Of a stretch of DNA of 64,000 nt, positions 53,648 to 62,148 are shown in pieces. Source of the DNA: Komagataeibacter xylinus (GTDB lineage: Bacteria > Pseudomonadota > Alphaproteobacteria > Acetobacterales > Acetobacteraceae); contig NZ_QQBI01000005.1 in NCBI RefSeq assembly GCF_004302915.1, forward strand, positions 62,001 to 126,000, written 5' to 3'. The translations under genes and the position numbers were made by a program. How positions within the stretch are numbered: position 1 is the stretch's first letter; every line of letters starts with the position of its first letter. A model generated the notes under the pieces. That model was given only the letters and a program-made list of their open reading frames with translations, made no database searches and had not been told where the DNA came from.

Positions 53648-54613
53648 TCAGGGTGATGCGGGACTGCTGAAGGGATCCAGCGCGTACTGTTCCAGCGCAA
53701 TGTCATGCGTCATCAGCCCGTGCGCGTGCAGGAAGGCGGCAAAGGCCTCATAGCGCGGCCGGTTGAGCAGGGCGGGCTGCTTGCACAGGCGCGGCAGCGT
53801 GGCCTGCCAGGCCGCGCGGTTGAGTGGCGTATCGAGTTCCGGGTGGTCATGAATGGCCTGGGCCAGAATGGCGTCGGGGTGGTTGATCAGCGTGTTCGTG
53901 CCCTCGGCCAGCGCCTCCATGAAGGCTTTCACCCACGCATCATGCCCATGAGAGCGGGCGGCGAGGAAAATCAGTTCATCGGCGATCGGCACGCCATGTT
54001 CCTCGGGGTAGAAGGCGGAAACCTTGATGCCCTTCTGCTGCAGGTCGAGCAGTTCATAGGTGCGCACCGCGCCGATCACGCCATCCACCGCATGGCTGAT
54101 CAGGGCCTGCTCAAGCTGGAAATTGACATTCACCTGCCTGACATCGCCCAGGCCCAGCCCCACCGAATGCAGCATGGCGTCAAGAGAGGCATCATCCACG
54201 CCGGGCATGGAAATGCCGATGGTCCTGCCCTTGAGTGCCGCAAGGTCGTGAATATCCGCGCCGGTGATGAGCACGTTCAGCGGCGTATCGATCAGCGTGC
54301 CCACGCGCACCAGCGGAATGTTCTGGTCGGCCAGCATGCCAAGCTGCGCCTGATAGGACACGGCAAGATCGGCCTGCCCGGCGGCCACCAGGCGCGGCGG
54401 TGAGCCGGGATCGGCGGGGGCGATGAGTTTGACATCCAGCCCGTGGCGGGCAAACGCCCCGCTGTACTGCGCGGCCAGCAGGCTGGCATGGTCGGCATTG
54501 AGGAACCAGTCCAGCACGACCGTGACCGGCTGCCCTGCTGCCATGGCGGGCCGGGCCATGAGCGTGCAGGCCACAATGGCCATCATGCCCAGCGCGTGCC
54601 TGAAGATGTGCAT
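53648..54613 (-). CDS. ThiY-like pyrimidine-precursor substrate-binding protein
   Basis: 321 residues from the ATG at 54613 with a signal peptide (MHIFRHALGMMAIVACTLMA, cleavage near AMAAG). NMT1/THI5-like fold: VVLDWFLNADHASLLAAQ, GLDVKLIAPADPGSPPRLVAAGQADLAVSYQ, and AFYPEEHGVPIADELIF, all close to ThiY, which binds formylaminopyrimidine. A TPP riboswitch precedes it. Unusually, no ABC permease or ATPase gene is adjacent: the next gene downstream is convergent. Confidence 0.88.
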   Translation of the reverse strand: MHIFRHALGMMAIVACTLMARPAMAAGQPVTVVLDWFLNADHASLLAAQYSGAFARHGLDVKLIAPADPGSPPRLVAAGQADLAVSYQAQLGMLADQNIPLVRVGTLIDTPLNVLITGADIHDLAALKGRTIGISMPGVDDASLDAMLHSVGLGLGDVRQVNVNFQLEQALISHAVDGVIGAVRTYELLDLQQKGIKVSAFYPEEHGVPIADELIFLAARSHGHDAWVKAFMEALAEGTNTLINHPDAILAQAIHDHPELDTPLNRAAWQATLPRLCKQPALLNRPRYEAFAAFLHAHGLMTHDIALEQYALDPFSSPASP

Positions 54614-54689
54614 GGTATCAAAGGCCCCCTGGCCAGCATGGACATGGGGCATGCGCGGCAGGCAGGGAGCGGTATCATGGCCCCCGTGG

Positions 54690-54776
54690 CGGGGCCGTGC
54701 TGTCTCCCTTCGCTGGCATGACCCAGATCAGGTTCAACGGGTATGATCTCAGCCCATCAATGGAGGGGCACCCCGG
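54690..54776 (-). promoter_or_regulatory. TPP (thi-box) riboswitch
   Basis: On the minus strand GGGGTGCCC, then GGGCTGAGATCATACCC, GAACCTGATCTGGGTCATGC and CAGCGAAGGGA. These are the conserved pyrimidine- and pyrophosphate-binding helices of the THI element. It ends about 77 nt before the ThiY-like ATG. Confidence 0.96.
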
Positions 54777-54844
54777 TCAGGCGGCACAGTGTGGGCAGGC
54801 GCAAGCTGCGTCAAGTCACGGATGCAGGACCGCGCGGGCAGGAC

Positions 54845-56056
54845 TTATGTGGCAGCCCGGTTCATTTCACGCCGCGCACAGAGCGGCAGCAGCACGAGGA
54901 AGTAGCTGAAGTAGTAAAGCGCTGCGATCCGTCCCGCGATCATCCAGCCCCCTTCGGCATGGTGGCGGCCGACCAGCCCCATCATCACGAAGGCGATGAC
55001 CAGCCCCGCCATGCCAAGGCGGCAGGCCGGGCGCTCGCGTGCCGAGCGGATGGGCGAGCGGTCAAGCCACGGCACCACGAACAGGATGAGGATGGAACCC
55101 GCAGCCGCCACCAGCCCGCCGAATTTGGAAGGCACGGATTGCAGCAGCCCGTAAAACGGCAGGAAATACCATTCCGGCTCGATATCGGCAGGCGTGTGCA
55201 TGGGGTTGGCGGGGCGGTAGTTTTCCGGCTCGCTCAACAGGTCGGGCCACAGGAAGGCAAGGGCTGCGAACACCAGCGCGAACAGCACGAGCCCGGTCAG
55301 GTCCTTGGTGGTGTAATAGGGGTGAAAGGGCACGCTCTCCTTTGCGGGCACCGGCCTGCCGCTGGGGTTGTTCGGCCCGCTCACATGCAGTGCCGCCACA
55401 TGCAGCCCCACCACCGCCACGATCGCGAACGCCATGAGGAAGTGCAGCACGAAGAAGCGGTGGATGAAGATATCGCCCAGCGTGTCGCTGCCTTCCATGA
55501 TGTGTTCAAGCATGGGGCCGATGCCCGGCACGGCGCCTACGGCCTTGCCCGCCACGTCGGCGCCCCAGTACGACATCTGCCCCCACGGCAGCACGTAGCC
55601 CGCAAACGCCGTGACCATGACCATGAGCAGCAGGCCCAGCCCGCTGAGCCACAGGATCTCGCGCGGCTGCTTGTACGAGCCGTAATACAGCCCCCGGAAG
55701 AGATGGATATAAAGGGCCGCCATGAACAGGCTGGCGCCTGTTACATGCAGCGCGCGCAGCATCCACCCGCCGGGCAGCTGGCGCTCGATCATCTCGACCG
55801 AGGCGAACGCCCCGCTGGCCGTGGGCGTGTAGTTCATGGCCAGGAAGATGCCGGTGGCCAGCATGAGCACCAGCACCGCGGTCAGGATCGCCCCGAAATT
55901 CCACAGCGCGTTGAGGTTCGCGGGCATGAGGAAATCGATATATTCCTTGCGAAACCCGCTGATGACGGGAAGCCTGCGGTCAATCCATGAAAGGACGCCA
56001 CCCGAGGCAGGCTGCGCAGGCGTGGTGCTATGTTCGGGGAGGCTGGGCCCGCTCAT
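54845..56056 (-). CDS. petB: cytochrome b of ubiquinol:cytochrome c oxidoreductase (bc1)
   Basis: 403 residues, eight membrane helices. Two histidine pairs bind haem: HVTGASLFMAALYIHLFRG and HRFFVLHFLMAFAIVAVVGLHV. The Qo-site motif PEWY is in EPEWYFLPFYG, and GYVLPWGQMSYWGA is intact. Normally it sits between petA (Rieske) and petC (cytochrome c1). Here neither is adjacent: the TPP riboswitch region follows after 68 bp and a small secreted-protein gene precedes it. The sequence shows no decay. Confidence 0.92.
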   Translation of the reverse strand: MSGPSLPEHSTTPAQPASGGVLSWIDRRLPVISGFRKEYIDFLMPANLNALWNFGAILTAVLVLMLATGIFLAMNYTPTASGAFASVEMIERQLPGGWMLRALHVTGASLFMAALYIHLFRGLYYGSYKQPREILWLSGLGLLLMVMVTAFAGYVLPWGQMSYWGADVAGKAVGAVPGIGPMLEHIMEGSDTLGDIFIHRFFVLHFLMAFAIVAVVGLHVAALHVSGPNNPSGRPVPAKESVPFHPYYTTKDLTGLVLFALVFAALAFLWPDLLSEPENYRPANPMHTPADIEPEWYFLPFYGLLQSVPSKFGGLVAAAGSILILFVVPWLDRSPIRSARERPACRLGMAGLVIAFVMMGLVGRHHAEGGWMIAGRIAALYYFSYFLVLLPLCARREMNRAAT

Positions 56057-56180
56057 TCTCGGTTCCTGAATCAGACGACGGAAAAATCAGCCCGTAGTGT
56101 AGCAGCCCGGCGGGGGCTGGGCACGCTCTCTTTTTCATCAGGTGGCGGGCGGGGCGCATGATTTTACGGCCCGCAGGTCA

Positions 56181-56576
56181 TTACGCGCCCATACCGGCTT
56201 TTTGCACGGCCTGCGCGCACAGGTCGCGGCGCTGGGGTATGTCGAGATCCGTCAGTCGTGCCCGCTCGGGCGTGCCGGGGTGCAGCACGCCTGCCGTGCC
56301 GTAGGCGTAATCCATGTTGCCTTTTTCATCGGGCGGCACGGCATGGGTCTTTTCAATCAGCGCGACCAGCAGCGGCGTTGCCTCATCATGCCGGGCAAGC
56401 CCGTTGCCGATGCAGAAATTGAGGTACCCCGCCAGCCGCGCGCCGGGTGCCGCCGCCAGGATCGCCTGCGGGTTGGGTGCTGCGGGGGTCTGCGCCATGG
56501 CCAGGGGCAGGCCCCCCATCAGGCCAAAGCCGGCGAGTGCGCCCATCATGAGTGAACGGTAGCCCATTGCCTTCAT
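56181..56576 (-). CDS. secreted DUF2501-like protein, paralogue of 34561-34998
   Basis: 131 residues with a signal peptide (MKAMGYRSLMMGALAGFGLM, cleavage near AMAQT). The mature part has GYLNFCIGNGL, LLVALIEKT, GVLHPG, and a closing LCAQAVQKAGMG. The spacing of the two cysteines and the central 'G-[IV]-L-x-x-G' matches the DUF2501 protein at 34.6 kb (YC..NN, GILDTG, VC). I infer distant homology. Periplasmic, function unknown. It precedes petB on the same strand by 124 bp. Confidence 0.65.
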   Translation of the reverse strand: MKAMGYRSLMMGALAGFGLMGGLPLAMAQTPAAPNPQAILAAAPGARLAGYLNFCIGNGLARHDEATPLLVALIEKTHAVPPDEKGNMDYAYGTAGVLHPGTPERARLTDLDIPQRRDLCAQAVQKAGMGA

Positions 56577-56751
56577 CCTTCATGCCAGAACGCAGGCATG
56601 ACCCGCCCTGCGCCACGCCGTAGAACCGCGCGTGGCGGGTGAAGTTGCATAGGGGAGGATGGATGGTGGCGCATCCGGTCACGACCGCGAAAACGCAACA
56701 GGCATCTGCCTGAGATGCCACGTTCAGCCTGACCAGATTTTTTAAGGAAAG

Positions 56752-56828
56752 TGGCGCACCCGAAAGGACTCGAACCTCTAACCCCCAGATTCGTAGTCTG
56801 GTGCTCTATCCAGTTGAGCTACGGGTGC
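56752..56828 (-). tRNA. tRNA-Arg (anticodon ACG)
   Basis: A 77-nt cloverleaf with encoded CCA. Acceptor GCACCCG/CGGGTGC, D arm GCTCAACTGGATAGAGC, anticodon stem CCAGA/TCTGG around loop CTACGAA, T arm with GGTTCGAGTCC. A34 would be read as inosine. Confidence 0.97.
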
Positions 56829-56945
56829 GCTGTGAGGCGGTTTCTAGCCGAGGTGCTTGCACCCCGCAAGCCCCTTTTTTCGCTTTGGGAAAATTTTTTT
56901 GGCGGCCTGAAATGCCATCCCAGGAATGACCTGCAATCAGGAAAG

Positions 56946-56964
56946 AGTTTCTGGTGAAGCTTTT
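56946..56964 (-). repeat. 3'-UTR hairpin repeat remnant
   Basis: On the minus strand AAAAGCTTCACCAGAAACT, the last arm of the element, 18 nt after the stop of the RND permease gene. The rest is lost. Confidence 0.6.
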
Positions 56965-56981
56965 AATGTTTAAATAAATGC

Positions 56982-59900
56982 TTATCGCCGCATCCGCGCG
57001 CGCAGGCGCTGGCCCAGCCGTCGCGTGCCGACACGGATGCACTCCATGTACAGATAGATGACCGGCGTGGTGTAGAGTGTCAGCAACTGGCTCATCATCA
57101 GCCCGCCCACCACCGTAATGCCCAGCGGGCGGCGCATTTCCATGCCGTAGCCGCTATTGGTAATCAGCGGCACGGCGCCAAGGGCTGCCGCAAGCGAGGT
57201 CATGAGAATGGGGCGGAAGCGCTGGATGCACGCCTCGCGTATGGCGGGAGCGGGGTCCATGCCCCGGTCACGCTCGGCATGCAGCGCGAAATCCACGATC
57301 AGGATGGCGTTTTTCTTCACGATGCCGACGAGCAGGATCATCCCGATCATGGTGATGAGCGAGAACTCCTGCCCCAGCGCCCACAGGGCAAGCACCGCCC
57401 CCACCCCCGCCGAGGGCAGGGTGGACATGATGGTCAGCGGGTGGATGTAGCTTTCATACAATATGCCCAGGGTCACGTAGATCGTGACAAGGGCCGCGAT
57501 GAAGATCAGCACCTCGTTGATGATGGCGGATTTGAACTGCGCCGCCTGCCCGCTGAAGCCGCCATGGATGGAGGGCGGCACATGCAGCCGGATCATGGTG
57601 TCCGCAATGGCGGCGGAGGCATCGCTCAGCGCCATGCCGGGTGCGAGGTCAAAGGAAATGGCCGCCGAGACAAACCCGTCCTGGTGCGAGACGGTGATGG
57701 GCGTGACACGCGGCTCAAGGCGCGCCACATCGGAGAGCGGGATCATGGTCTCGGTGCTTGACGAGACAGCCGACCCGTTCGAGGCCCCGGCCCCGCCTGC
57801 CAGCCGGTTGGCGATCTGGTTGCGAAAGGATTGCTGGCTGAGCTGCGTGCTGCGGCTGGCCTGCGTGGTGGTGGTCGTGCGCGCGCGCACCGTGTTCGAC
57901 ACCGTGCCACCGCCCGCACTCCCGCCGGAGGTGGAAATGCGCATGGAATTGAGGATCTCGGGGCTGGTGCGGTACGCATCCGCCACCTCCATCACCACAT
58001 GATAGGTGGTGAGCGGGGTGGAGATGTTGGACGCCGTGCGCTGGCCAAAGGCATCATACAGCGTGTTGCTGACCAGTTGCGGCGTGATCAGGTAACGCGC
58101 GGCGAGGTCGCGTATGATGTCGGCATGGATGGCGGCGCCATTGTTCATGACATCGGTCGTGACATCGCGCATCACCGGGTTCGTGCGCAGCGCAGCCGTC
58201 AGGATCGGGGCCCATTTGTACAGGTCATCGGCATTGTCGCTGGTGAGCTGGTAGCGGTAGGCGCCCTCCTTCTGCCGCCCGCCGCCGCCGCTGATGTCAC
58301 CGGCCGAGAACAGCGATATGTCCAGCCCCGGTATCGCGGCGAGGCGCTCATGCACGCGCGCGATCATGTCATCGATGCTGTCGCGGCGGCGCGTGCGGTC
58401 GTGCAACTGCGCGAAGGCCTGCCCCTCGATGTTGGTATCGCCTGAAAAGGCCACGACCTCCTCCGTGTCCGGGTCGGTCGAGAGCGCGTTGCTGATGGCG
58501 CGTATCTTTTCCTTCATGGCGGGGAACGAGGTGGTTTGGTCGGCGCGGAAGAAGCTCATGACCATGGCCACGTCCTCCTTGGGCAAGATGCCCTTGGGCA
58601 TGAGCACGATCACGCCGATCATCACCGCAAGGCTTGCGGGCAGGGTCAGGGCGGTGAGCACATGGTGGCGCAGTGCCACGTCAAGCGTGCGTTCGTAGGC
58701 ACGCAGCAGGTGCTGGTATCCCGCCTCCAGCCAGTCGCCTGCCTGGCGCGGCCACCGGCGCCACCACGGGGCGGTGGGGGGCAGGGGGGCGATCTCGCCC
58801 ACTTCAAGGAACAGGCTGCACATCATGGGGGTGAGGCTCAGCGCCAGCAGCAGCGACACCGTGACCGTGATGGCCAGCGTCATCGAAAACTCGAAGAACA
58901 CCTTGCCCGGCGTGCCCGCCAGCAAAAGCAGCGGCAGGAACACGGCCACGAGCGAGATGGTGATGGAGAGCACCGTGAACCCGATCTCGCGCGAGCCCTT
59001 CAGCGCCGCCTCGCGCCGGTTCAGCCCGGCCTCCATGTGGCGGGCGATGTTTTCCAGCACCACGATGGCGTCATCTACGACAAAGCCCGTGGCGATGGTC
59101 AGCGCCATGAGCGAGAGAATATCGAGCGAGAAGCCGAACACCGCCATCAGCGCCAGCGTGCCCGCCAGCGAGATGGGCACGGTAATGGCCGGGATCAGCG
59201 TCGAGCGCGGCGTGCGCAGGAAGGCCAGCACCACGCCCACCACCAGTACGACCGAGGCCAGCAGCGTCCATTTGGTATCGGCAAGGGAGGCGCGGATGGT
59301 GATCGAGCGGTCCATCACCGGGCTCAGTGTCACCCCGCGCGGCAGCGCCGTGCGCAGGGCGGGAATGCGGGCCTTGATGTCATCGGTCACGCGGATGACA
59401 TTCGCACCCGCGCGCGGGCGGATGATGGCCATGACCGCCTGGTGCCCGTTGAGGTAGCCGATCTGGCGTTCGTTCTCCACGCCGTTGCGCACGGTGGCGA
59501 CATCGCTCAGCCGCACGGGGCGGGTGTCGCGGTAGCCGATCACGAGCTCGCGGTACTGGGCGGCGGTGCGGGCCTGGTCATTGGTGGCCAGCATGGCGCG
59601 CGTCGTGTCGTTTTCGATGATGCCCTTGGGCGTGTTGGCATTGGCCGAGGCCAGCGCCGAGCGGATATCCTCGAACCCCAGCCCGTATTTGAACAGGGGC
59701 CAGGGGTTGATGTCCACCCGCACGGCGGGCGCGGAACTGCCCGCGATCTCGACCCACCCCACGCCCTGCACCTGCGCAAGCAGGGGTTGCAGGCGGGTCT
59801 TGGCAATGTCGTACAGCTCCGATACCGGCTGCGTGTCCGATGTGAGGGCCAGGATCAGGATCGGGTTGTCGGAGGGGTTGGCCTTCCAGTATTGCGGCTG

Positions 59901-60275
59901 GGACTGCAGGGTGGCGGGCATGTCGGCGCGGGCGGCGCGCAGGGCGGCCTCCACGTCATTGGCGGCGGCATCGATATTGGTCGATTCATCGAATATGAGC
60001 AGGATGAAGGCGCTGTCCTGGCTTGAATCCGATTCAATCGAACTCACCCCCGCCACCTGCCCCAGCCTGCGCTCGAGCGGGGTGGTGACGGATGTGGCCA
60101 TCTGCTGCGGCGAGGCGCCGGGCTGCGTTGCCATGACATAGATGACCGGCACCGCGATGTTGGGCAGGTCGCCCACCGGCAGCAGCCTGTAGGCAAACAT
60201 GCCTGAAAGCAGGATGGCCAGCGCCATGAGCGTGGTCGCCACCGGGCGCAGGATGAAAACGCGGCACAGGTTCAC
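56982..60275 (-). CDS. RND efflux permease (MdtB/MdtC-like), no adaptor gene nearby
   Basis: 1097 residues, 12 helices with two large periplasmic loops. It opens NLCRVFILRPVATTLMALAILL. FVVDDAIVVLENIARHMEAG carries the proton-relay Asp-Asp, and GVGAVLALWALGQEFSLITMIGMILLVGIVKKNAILIVDFA the TM10 Lys. About 70 residues longer than MdtC, because of a Gly/Ser/Thr-rich insertion around 780-845 in the second periplasmic loop. No membrane-fusion adaptor or TolC gene is adjacent. Confidence 0.9.
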   Translation of the reverse strand: MNLCRVFILRPVATTLMALAILLSGMFAYRLLPVGDLPNIAVPVIYVMATQPGASPQQMATSVTTPLERRLGQVAGVSSIESDSSQDSAFILLIFDESTNIDAAANDVEAALRAARADMPATLQSQPQYWKANPSDNPILILALTSDTQPVSELYDIAKTRLQPLLAQVQGVGWVEIAGSSAPAVRVDINPWPLFKYGLGFEDIRSALASANANTPKGIIENDTTRAMLATNDQARTAAQYRELVIGYRDTRPVRLSDVATVRNGVENERQIGYLNGHQAVMAIIRPRAGANVIRVTDDIKARIPALRTALPRGVTLSPVMDRSITIRASLADTKWTLLASVVLVVGVVLAFLRTPRSTLIPAITVPISLAGTLALMAVFGFSLDILSLMALTIATGFVVDDAIVVLENIARHMEAGLNRREAALKGSREIGFTVLSITISLVAVFLPLLLLAGTPGKVFFEFSMTLAITVTVSLLLALSLTPMMCSLFLEVGEIAPLPPTAPWWRRWPRQAGDWLEAGYQHLLRAYERTLDVALRHHVLTALTLPASLAVMIGVIVLMPKGILPKEDVAMVMSFFRADQTTSFPAMKEKIRAISNALSTDPDTEEVVAFSGDTNIEGQAFAQLHDRTRRRDSIDDMIARVHERLAAIPGLDISLFSAGDISGGGGRQKEGAYRYQLTSDNADDLYKWAPILTAALRTNPVMRDVTTDVMNNGAAIHADIIRDLAARYLITPQLVSNTLYDAFGQRTASNISTPLTTYHVVMEVADAYRTSPEILNSMRISTSGGSAGGGTVSNTVRARTTTTTQASRSTQLSQQSFRNQIANRLAGGAGASNGSAVSSSTETMIPLSDVARLEPRVTPITVSHQDGFVSAAISFDLAPGMALSDASAAIADTMIRLHVPPSIHGGFSGQAAQFKSAIINEVLIFIAALVTIYVTLGILYESYIHPLTIMSTLPSAGVGAVLALWALGQEFSLITMIGMILLVGIVKKNAILIVDFALHAERDRGMDPAPAIREACIQRFRPILMTSLAAALGAVPLITNSGYGMEMRRPLGITVVGGLMMSQLLTLYTTPVIYLYMECIRVGTRRLGQRLRARMRR

Positions 60276-60333
60276 TTCTGCCGCCCGGTGCCCGTGGCCA
60301 TGCTGCCGGTTCCTGTCTCGCGGGTATTGATGG

Positions 60334-61164
60334 TCATGAAGAAGGGGCGGCGTCCGGGGTCAGCCCGGTTTCGGGCATGGTGCCTGCCTGACCCGCGGGC
60401 TGGCGGAAGTAGTAATGCTCGGCAATCGAGATGGGCAGCAGGTCCATGAAGCGCGAGCCCGCCGCCAGCCACCACGGGAAGGCGATGCGCCGCTTGCCCC
60501 GTGCGATGCCGGACAGGATGGCGCGCACGGCATCATTTGTCTGGGTCAGGCCGGGCATGTGGAAATTGTTCTGAGCGGTCATGGGGGTGGCAACAAACCC
60601 GCAGCTCACACTGGTCATGACAATGCCCGCGCGCTTCATGTTCGCCCCCGTCGCCACCATGAAGCGGTCCACCGCCGCCTTGGAGGCACAATATGACGGC
60701 GTGCCCGGAAATGACACCAGCCCCGCTACCGAGGCCATGGCGCAGATGCGCCCGCGCACCCCGTCCACCCCGCGTGGCTGGCCGCGCATGACGTGCAGCG
60801 CGGGCAGCACGGTGTTCAGCACGCCATCGACATTGGTGTCGAACATGCGGCGGATCTGGGCATCGGGCTCATGGGGCGCATCCGCCCTGCCCCGGGTCGA
60901 GGCGGTAATGCCGGCACCCGCGAACACGAGGTCGAGCGTGCCTGCCTTCGTGATCCACTCTTCCATGCCGCCCGCGTCGCGCACGTCCTGCACCTTCATG
61001 CGGGCATCCGCCCCGCGCGCGATGCAGGCGGTGGCCACGGCCTCGAGGTTGCGGGCATTGCGCCCGCCAAGGTGCAGCGTGCGGCCAGGGCGTGCGAGGG
61101 CAAGGGCAAGACCGCGCCCGATTCCGGACGAGGCGCCTGTGATGAGTATCGAATCCTGTTTCAT
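60334..61164 (-). CDS. SDR family oxidoreductase
   Basis: 276 residues from the ATG at 61164 (MKQDSILITGASSGIGRGLA); ATG at 61179 is also in frame. Rossmann TGASSGIG, the AGAG variant of NNAG near residue 87, the catalytic Ser in MASVAGL and the Tyr/Lys pair in YCASKAAVDRF. A hydrophobic C-terminal stretch (FPWWLAAGSRFMDLLPISIA) may anchor it to the membrane. Substrate unknown. Divergent from gmk and upstream of the RND permease by 58 bp. Confidence 0.85.
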   Translation of the reverse strand: MKQDSILITGASSGIGRGLALALARPGRTLHLGGRNARNLEAVATACIARGADARMKVQDVRDAGGMEEWITKAGTLDLVFAGAGITASTRGRADAPHEPDAQIRRMFDTNVDGVLNTVLPALHVMRGQPRGVDGVRGRICAMASVAGLVSFPGTPSYCASKAAVDRFMVATGANMKRAGIVMTSVSCGFVATPMTAQNNFHMPGLTQTNDAVRAILSGIARGKRRIAFPWWLAAGSRFMDLLPISIAEHYYFRQPAGQAGTMPETGLTPDAAPSS

Positions 61165-61257
61165 ATTCGCAGAATACATACACCCTGTTAGAACTGCGCT
61201 ACCCCGTTTGCCTACCCGGCCTGCATTTGCACAGGACCGCCGACCAAGGAGAGCCGC

Positions 61258-61920
61258 ATGAGCCAGCCCGCCACCCCCTCCCGCCCAACCCCCGTGGCGC
61301 CGGTCAGGCGCAGGGGGGTCTGCCTGGTCATTTCCGCCCCGTCGGGTGCTGGCAAGTCCACCATTGCCAATGCCCTGCGCGCCTCCGAGCCGCAACTGCT
61401 GCACTCGGTCTCGGTCACCACGCGCCAGCCCCGCCCCGGCGAGAGTGATGGCGTGCATTACCATTTTCGCAGCATGGACGAATTCAACCGCATGGCTGCC
61501 GCAGGCGAGATGCTGGAATGGGCCACCGTGTTCGGCCGTGGCTACGGCACGCCGCGCGCGCCGGTCGAGCAGGCGCTGGCCGATGGGCGCGACATGGTGT
61601 TCGACATTGACTGGCAGGGCCACCGCCAGATCCGTGAAGCGCTGCCCGATGACGTGATCAGCCTGTTCGTGCTGCCGCCCTCGATCGAGGAACTCGAGCG
61701 CCGGCTCAACGGCCGCGCTTCAGATGAGGCCGATGAGATCGCGCGCCGCATGCAGGCCGCGCGGGACGAGATTTCGCACTGGAACGAATTCGATCACGTT
61801 ATCATCAATTCCGACCTCGATCAGGCCATTGCCGAGGCCCGCGCCGTGCTGGTCGCCGCCCGCCTCGAGCGCCACCGCCAGGTGGGGCTGATCGACCTCG
61901 TGGCCAGTTTTGGCGTGTGA
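61258..61920 (+). CDS. gmk: guanylate kinase
   Basis: 220 residues. P-loop ISAPSGAGKSTI, SVSVTTRQPRPGESDGVHYHF (GMP site), and the lid/Walker-B region FDIDWQGHRQIREALP. It converts GMP to GDP. AAGGAGAG lies 7 nt before the ATG. A 3'-UTR repeat starts 28 nt after the stop. Confidence 0.97.
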   Translation: MSQPATPSRPTPVAPVRRRGVCLVISAPSGAGKSTIANALRASEPQLLHSVSVTTRQPRPGESDGVHYHFRSMDEFNRMAAAGEMLEWATVFGRGYGTPRAPVEQALADGRDMVFDIDWQGHRQIREALPDDVISLFVLPPSIEELERRLNGRASDEADEIARRMQAARDEISHWNEFDHVIINSDLDQAIAEARAVLVAARLERHRQVGLIDLVASFGV

Positions 61921-61948
61921 GCACGCGCTTCATCGCGGGGCGTAAGGG

Positions 61949-62030
61949 ATAAAGTTTCGGTGCGCCGTCTTTTTCAGGGAAGGCGGCGTTATCGAAGCTT
62001 TTTTGAAAAAAACTTCACCAAAAACTTTTT
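61949..62030 (+). repeat. 3'-UTR hairpin repeat, full-length copy
   Basis: Arms AAAGTTTCGGTG and CACCAAAAACTTTTT; inner hairpins GCCGTCTTTTTC/GAAGGCGGC and GAAGCTTTTTTG/AAAAAAACTTC. Confidence 0.82.
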
Positions 62031-62148
62031 CAGCCCGCAATGCATGTGTTGCATGCAGCCGCACCGCATGGACAACCCGCCTGAAATACGGGGATATGCA
62101 CCGGCGCCGCCGTCGCGCGCCGTTGTGTTTCTTCCACCGTGGATTCCC

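Noticed and set aside
31085-56828. tRNA genes as prophage or island attachment sites
   Set aside because: No integrase, phage genes or repeated tRNA 3' ends are present near any of the three tRNAs.
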